64,000 nt of DNA, from the NCBI GenBank assembly GCA_034336665.1, contig CM067569.1:22141820-22205819 (forward strand). Reading direction: 5' to 3'. The notes beneath the pieces were generated by a model, which made no database searches, was not told the DNA's origin, and saw only the letters and a list, made by a program, of their open reading frames with translations. Positions 59,786 to 64,000 of the stretch are shown piece by piece. Every line of letters starts with the position of its first letter. Position 1 is the first letter of the stretch. Origin of the DNA: Luscinia megarhynchos. Its lineage: Eukaryota; Chordata; Aves; Passeriformes; Turdidae. Position numbers and translations under genes: made by a program.

Positions 59786-61358
59786 TGGCATTTTTAAATG
59801 TACCACACAGCCCTGTGACCTTCCCTTCACTTCCCTCTTGTGTAACTGTACTTGCCCATTGCTTCTCTGAGAGGCAGAAATGGTTTTGTTACAGAAGCAG
59901 CTTTGTCCCTGTAAGCACTGGAAGAACTTGCTGTTTCAACCACAAGGAATTGTCTCAGAGGTCTCTTTTTAGCCATTTATAAGCTATTGGCTTGTAAATC
60001 TGATTATCAACCAAACCAAACAGATTTTCCTTGAAATTTTTTAAATGTTGAGATTCATTTGGCTATACATCATTACAATTTATCCCTGGTACTAATGCAG
60101 TTCTGCACAAATTGCAGCACTCATAGATTTTAAAGGTTTCCCACAAATCTGGGAACTTTCTTTCTATTTTAGAGTTGGTAGGAAAAAAATAATAATTGTC
60201 AATACAGGTTTTAAAAATAAAATCAGTAATTTGGAAATACGTTTTCCTGTTATAATCTGTAACAAACATATTTTAAGGAAAAATGAGGAAAAGAGTAAAA
60301 TACACAAGTTGAAACATACTGAGTGAAATGGAAGCTGCAAGGAAATACTGTTAGGCAGATTTCAATACTCTTCAGGATTTGACTCAGTTTACAATTGTGA
60401 CAGAATTTATAATATGCAATTAAGTGTCTGGGTGTAGCTTCACAAAATTTTTTCTGATTGCTACTAAAGCTGTTTGAAAATAAAATGCAAGTTAGCAGTT
60501 CTCTTGGGAAACAGAAAAATAACATTCTCTTTGGTCAAAAGCACTTCTAGATTTTGGGTCAAATGTCATTTATAACAGTCTAATTCAAATATGGACTTTT
60601 CAATATGTCTGTCCATATAATCTTTCATGTTTTATTTCTGTTGCACTGTGTTGAATGGGAGAATTCATTTTCTAACACATATTATCTAATTAATGGAAAA
60701 AAATTATGTTGTGATTCTAATACACAGATTAAACCCCTATATGATTGGTTGCTCCCATAACATACTTGCTTCTTTTGTTGAATATCATGTGTCTGAAAAT
60801 TTATTGCATCCTGAAGCAGAAGGCCCCCAGTTAAAATGTTATAAGCATTATGTTACTAGTCCTCTGTTGAAACAACAGCAGTAAATTGAGAATATTTTGG
60901 CACCATGGAAAAATCTAGAGTGTTGTTAGGCATTTTAAACATATTTTAAAAGGCTGTATTGAAAGATAGCATTGTTTGCATTTGAGAATCAACATGTTCA
61001 TTTCCATCTTTTATGTATTAAACACTGAATGTATTCGCTTTGGGGGATAAATGATGGCCCAGCTTTTAAGGATTCTCCATGCTGGACCTAAAGGAAAGGG
61101 CATTCTCTTTCTTATGGTTGCAATTTCAAAATACATAATGAAAAAATCAAATAAGTATGTTCACTCCTCCCTTCTCTCATTAGCATGTAATGTAAAATTA
61201 CAAAACTAAATAAATGAGGAAATTGCAGTAATCCATACCTTTTATGTCTAAATATTTTATTAACTTCTACATGGTTTATGATGTTACAGATTGTATTTTT
61301 TTTAATCCATGCAATTTTCCTATAGTGTCTGTTGCCAGTACATATGAATACATTTCAA
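59786..61358. other. Non-coding AT-rich sequence
   Basis: No supported gene or repeat. Minus frames at 60063-60269 and 60250-60525 and the plus frame at 60693-60884 have no known domain. Confidence 0.6.
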
Positions 61359-61400
61359 TACACACACACACACATATACATATATATACACATATATATA
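61359..61400 (+). repeat. (CA)n(TA)n microsatellite
   Basis: A CA run of about seven units passes into mixed TA/CA units. It generates the His/Thr/Ile-repeat part of the frame 61244-61645, which is not treated as a gene. Confidence 0.95.
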
Positions 61401-62178
61401 GTCTAAGCAAATGCATGAATGATAAAAGTCTCTACTTGGACAAAATGAGGAAAAAAACCCAAACCAAACAAAAAACTCCCACAGCACTCCTTCAGTGTTT
61501 GAATAGCATCTTTTGCTTGCCAAGTGAGATACTTTATTTATTCCCTTCTTTAGTCAATGAAAGCCCTAACTGGCAGGGAATGAATGCAGTAAAAAGTGCT
61601 CTCTTTGCTAGGCACAAACCTGTGATGTTAGACCTAGAACTATAACCTCTGCCTTTTTTTTCCTTATTCCTTAGACATTCAGTAAATCTGTACAGTTGCT
61701 TGCAATATAGTGTTTTTGTGTATTAATAGCTCTTTTGGTTTGCAAATACCTCTTTGTGTCACTTTGTGGCTCCAGAAGGGTCACTGGTTTTTTACTCTCT
61801 AGGAAGATTGCTGCTGTTATCTGCAAATCCATTGCTTGGACAAGAATGGGATTACATGATATGATTTAAAACAGCATCTTCTGTATTTTATTTTTACACA
61901 AGGAAATGACCCTTTACCATACACAGCTTAAATAAATAAATAAACTTCTATGACATACAGTAGTAGAGCATTTGCCTTTGTTACCTCAGAAGTACCTGAA
62001 TAAAATGTCTTACTAAAGCAAGGTATAAGGGGAATGAAAAGAATAATAAATCAAATTAGTTCTCATCTCAAGTTTGGAGCACCATATATAATGCTGCTAG
62101 TTATTGGTACAATAAAATGGGTATAATGAAAAATCTAAATGTTAGTATTTTGGTAGCTTGGAAATTGGCTTTTAAAGT
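61401..62178. other. Non-coding AT-rich sequence
   Basis: Includes a short (AAAT)n run at 61929-61944. No gene is supported. Confidence 0.6.
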
Positions 62179-62366
62179 TCACAGAATCACAGAATATGCT
62201 GAGTTGGAAAGGACTCACAAGCATCATCGAGTCCAGCTCCTGGCCTGGCACAGGATAGCCCCAAAAATCCCACCATGTGCCTGAGAGCATTGCCCAAATT
62301 CTTGAGCTCTGTCAGGCTTGGTGCCATGGCCCCTTCCATGGGGAGCTGTTCCAGTGCCCAACTGCT
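62179..62366 (-). mobile_element. CR1 LINE 3' fragment (antisense), songbird-type subfamily
   Basis: The segment begins with the reverse complement of the CR1 octamer end (TCACAGAATCACAGAATA), then 'ctgagttggaaaggact', 'catcatcgagtccagctcct', 'aaaatcccaccatgtgcctg' and 'cttgagctctgtcaggct', and breaks off after 'ctgttccagtgcccaac'. This matches the tail of a CR1 subfamily common in passerine genomes. The minus frame 62187-62399 is partly its decayed ORF2 C-terminus. The 5' part is missing. Confidence 0.88.
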
Positions 62367-62415
62367 TGTCAGTGATCTTAGAGGTCTTGTCCAACCCAAA
62401 TGATTTTATTACAGG
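62367..62415 (+). mobile_element. Second CR1 3' tail, sense, fused to the antisense one
   Basis: Immediately after the antisense element breaks off, the + strand reads 'gtgatcttagaggtcttgtc', then 'caacccaaatgattttatta', the sense-strand 3' end of CR1 ('tgatctt-aaggtc-ttccaacccaaa-gattctat'). The two truncated copies meet 5' end to 5' end. Only about 48 bp of this copy exist. Confidence 0.7.
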
Positions 62416-64000
62416 ATGATTCCCCTTGTGAAGCTTTAAACTACAGCAGTGTGGGAATCACTTTTGCCTCTCTGCAGAAAGCTCAAACATATGAATGTGT
62501 AGGGCCTGAAAGAAAGGGGAGAAAATACTAGATTATCTTTTATAAGGAAATACCTCAAGCCCAAAAGGGATCTCGTTTGTCTCATAATACTGGTTTTATA
62601 TGGAGTTAAGAGTATTATTAAGCAGCATATCCTGAATTACTCAGGATTACATATATGTGTTCACCTAAAGGACTTGAGTGCAGAAATTGGTGGTAAACTG
62701 GACTCAGAGATGACGATGTACGTAATTTTGATAGAAATGTTGCATATTTTTTGTTACTCTGTGTGAGAGTATTGCTTATTTCTAGGCAAAATTCTTTCTT
62801 ATAAATTCCATTGAGAAAGTAAAACTTACACCTTGGAACAGGTAACTCCTAGCAAGTAAGGAATCAATTTTCTAGGGTTGAAAATGCCCTGACCTTCCAT
62901 TTCATTATGCTTTACTGCTGATCTGCCCGCCCAAGAACCTCATATGAATTTCATCAAAAGAATTTTGAAAAATTTATTTCTGTAATACCCTATGGGGTAT
63001 GTAATTACTTGCAAATAGGAAGTAGAAGATCAAGTTTCTGTTTGAATGACTCCAGGTCAAATTAAGATATGTGACACATCAAGGGATTTAAATCATGCAT
63101 CTCAAAGACCTCTTTTCTCTCACTTCCAAAGTTTATATGTACTTTATTTTTAGTGTCCAGTTATATATGTATATATCCATATATGTGTGTGGGTGTGTGA
63201 TTATTATGGGGATTAAATATATCAATCTTTGTAGAGAAAACATGCAGAAAACAGCAGCATGTGATATTGTTAACTTGATTTTTGAGTCTTTTAAGACACT
63301 ATCAAGAACATTCTCACTTATGGTGATCTAGAAGGCAGCAGAATTTTGAAGGTTTTTCAGCCGACCTCCTTCTCTTAGTAAGATCTTAGAACAGCATAGC
63401 CACTGCTTAGTTTGTCTAAATTTAGCTTTTCACCTATTAGAATTTCATATCTTAGAGTATTTCCTTTGTTATTGAGAGAAGATATATCTAAATTGTGTCT
63501 TTCTAGCTGTGTGAAGGATCAGGTTAAGAAATGTATTGGATGTTAATGAAATGAGGTCTGCACAATGCCTGAACCTGTATCAGTTGGATTTGCAGTCTAG
63601 GGTTCCCCAGCCTGTATTTCTCTTGCTAACCCTGTTACGGGTTTTGCCAGATTTGGGTATGTAAGCTGGTATAAAAGCATTGTGTCATGCTGAAAATGAA
63701 CAGTGGTAGGAGCTTGCATCTTTCCATTTTAATTTCTGGGAAACATTGTCCTCACATGACAACAATGCACTCTTTTCCCATTTGTGTTATTTAGTAGGGA
63801 AGGGCTGGATGTACACGTGACAGGGCAGTGCTTTAATAATTGAAGCAGTTTTGGAACAGGACTTCTGGAGTAGTTTACTGTATTGAAGGATATCAGAAAT
63901 TTGATGTAGAGATTCCCTCTCTTGTCATCCCCTTGAAGGGCTGGAGGCAGGCCTGATGAGGTATTAGATACTGACTCATCTCTAGCCCAGAACAGGAAAC
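62416..64000. other. Non-coding AT-rich sequence to the window edge
   Basis: No gene is supported. A TA/TG microsatellite lies at 63161-63199. The frame 63095-63331 (+) runs through it and has no known domain. Nothing at the right edge identifies a neighbouring gene. Confidence 0.55.

Noticed and set aside
61244..61645. 133-codon frame
   Set aside because: It contains a His/Thr/Ile repeat from the CA/TA microsatellite. The remainder is not recognisable.
1..64000. Prokaryotic systems, CRISPR arrays, phage or plasmid features, endogenous retroviruses
   Set aside because: Base composition, CR1 LINEs and the absence of long frames show vertebrate nuclear DNA. No spaced identical repeats, LTR pairs, or gag/pol/env-like frames were seen.

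Overview
The window looks like bird nuclear DNA. It is AT-rich and CpG-poor, and almost every stretch lacks open reading frames beyond what chance gives. The only recognisable young repeats are 5'-truncated CR1 LINE tails, including the subfamily type whose 3' end reads like the songbird consensus. A few very old amniote MIR/L2-like remnants are also present. A neoavian bird, possibly a passerine, is the best guess; this rests on recognising CR1, not on a database search.

No complete protein gene, rRNA, tRNA, known microRNA or CRISPR array could be supported. The longest frames (for example 19426-19932) are artefacts of T-rich or repeat sequence. The one stretch that reads like a real coding exon is 41555-41728 on the + strand. 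It has a strong Kozak context, 58 hydrophilic codons and a good splice donor exactly in phase, and a near-perfect palindromic RFX X-box lies about 240 bp upstream. I do not recognise the protein. If the exon is real it could be the first coding exon of a cilium or axoneme gene, but that is inference.

Layout. 1-19 kb: intron-like or intergenic DNA with a small CR1 tail, old MIR/L2-like remnants near 6.2 and 16.3 kb, a 13-bp perfect hairpin at 8.3 kb, a conserved-looking block at 12.1-12.45 kb, a CpG cluster at 16.1 kb and a T/G-rich, G-run-bearing stretch at 17.4 kb. 19.3-20 kb: a CR1 tail, then a long T tract abutting a GC-richer segment whose minus strand carries AATAAA at the right spacing for a polyadenylated retrocopy. 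20.9-41 kb: mostly featureless, with several candidate conserved non-coding blocks (about 21.0, 28.3, 32.8 and 38.3 kb). 41.3-41.8 kb: X-box and candidate exon. 42-54 kb: non-coding, with an old amniote repeat at 46.7-47.2 kb and a conserved-looking block at 45.2-46.3 kb. 54.7-57.5 kb: two large CR1 tails in opposite orientation, both preserving decayed C-terminal ORF2 sequence. 59.0-59.8 kb: a CpG-retaining, conserved-looking block. 62.2-62.4 kb: two CR1 tails fused head to head.

No operon-like gene cooperation exists here. The conserved-looking blocks may be distal regulatory elements of a flanking gene, or of a host gene whose introns make up the window. Calls of 'conserved-looking' come from texture only (CpG retention, homeodomain/POU-like cores, absence of repeat signature) and need cross-species alignment.
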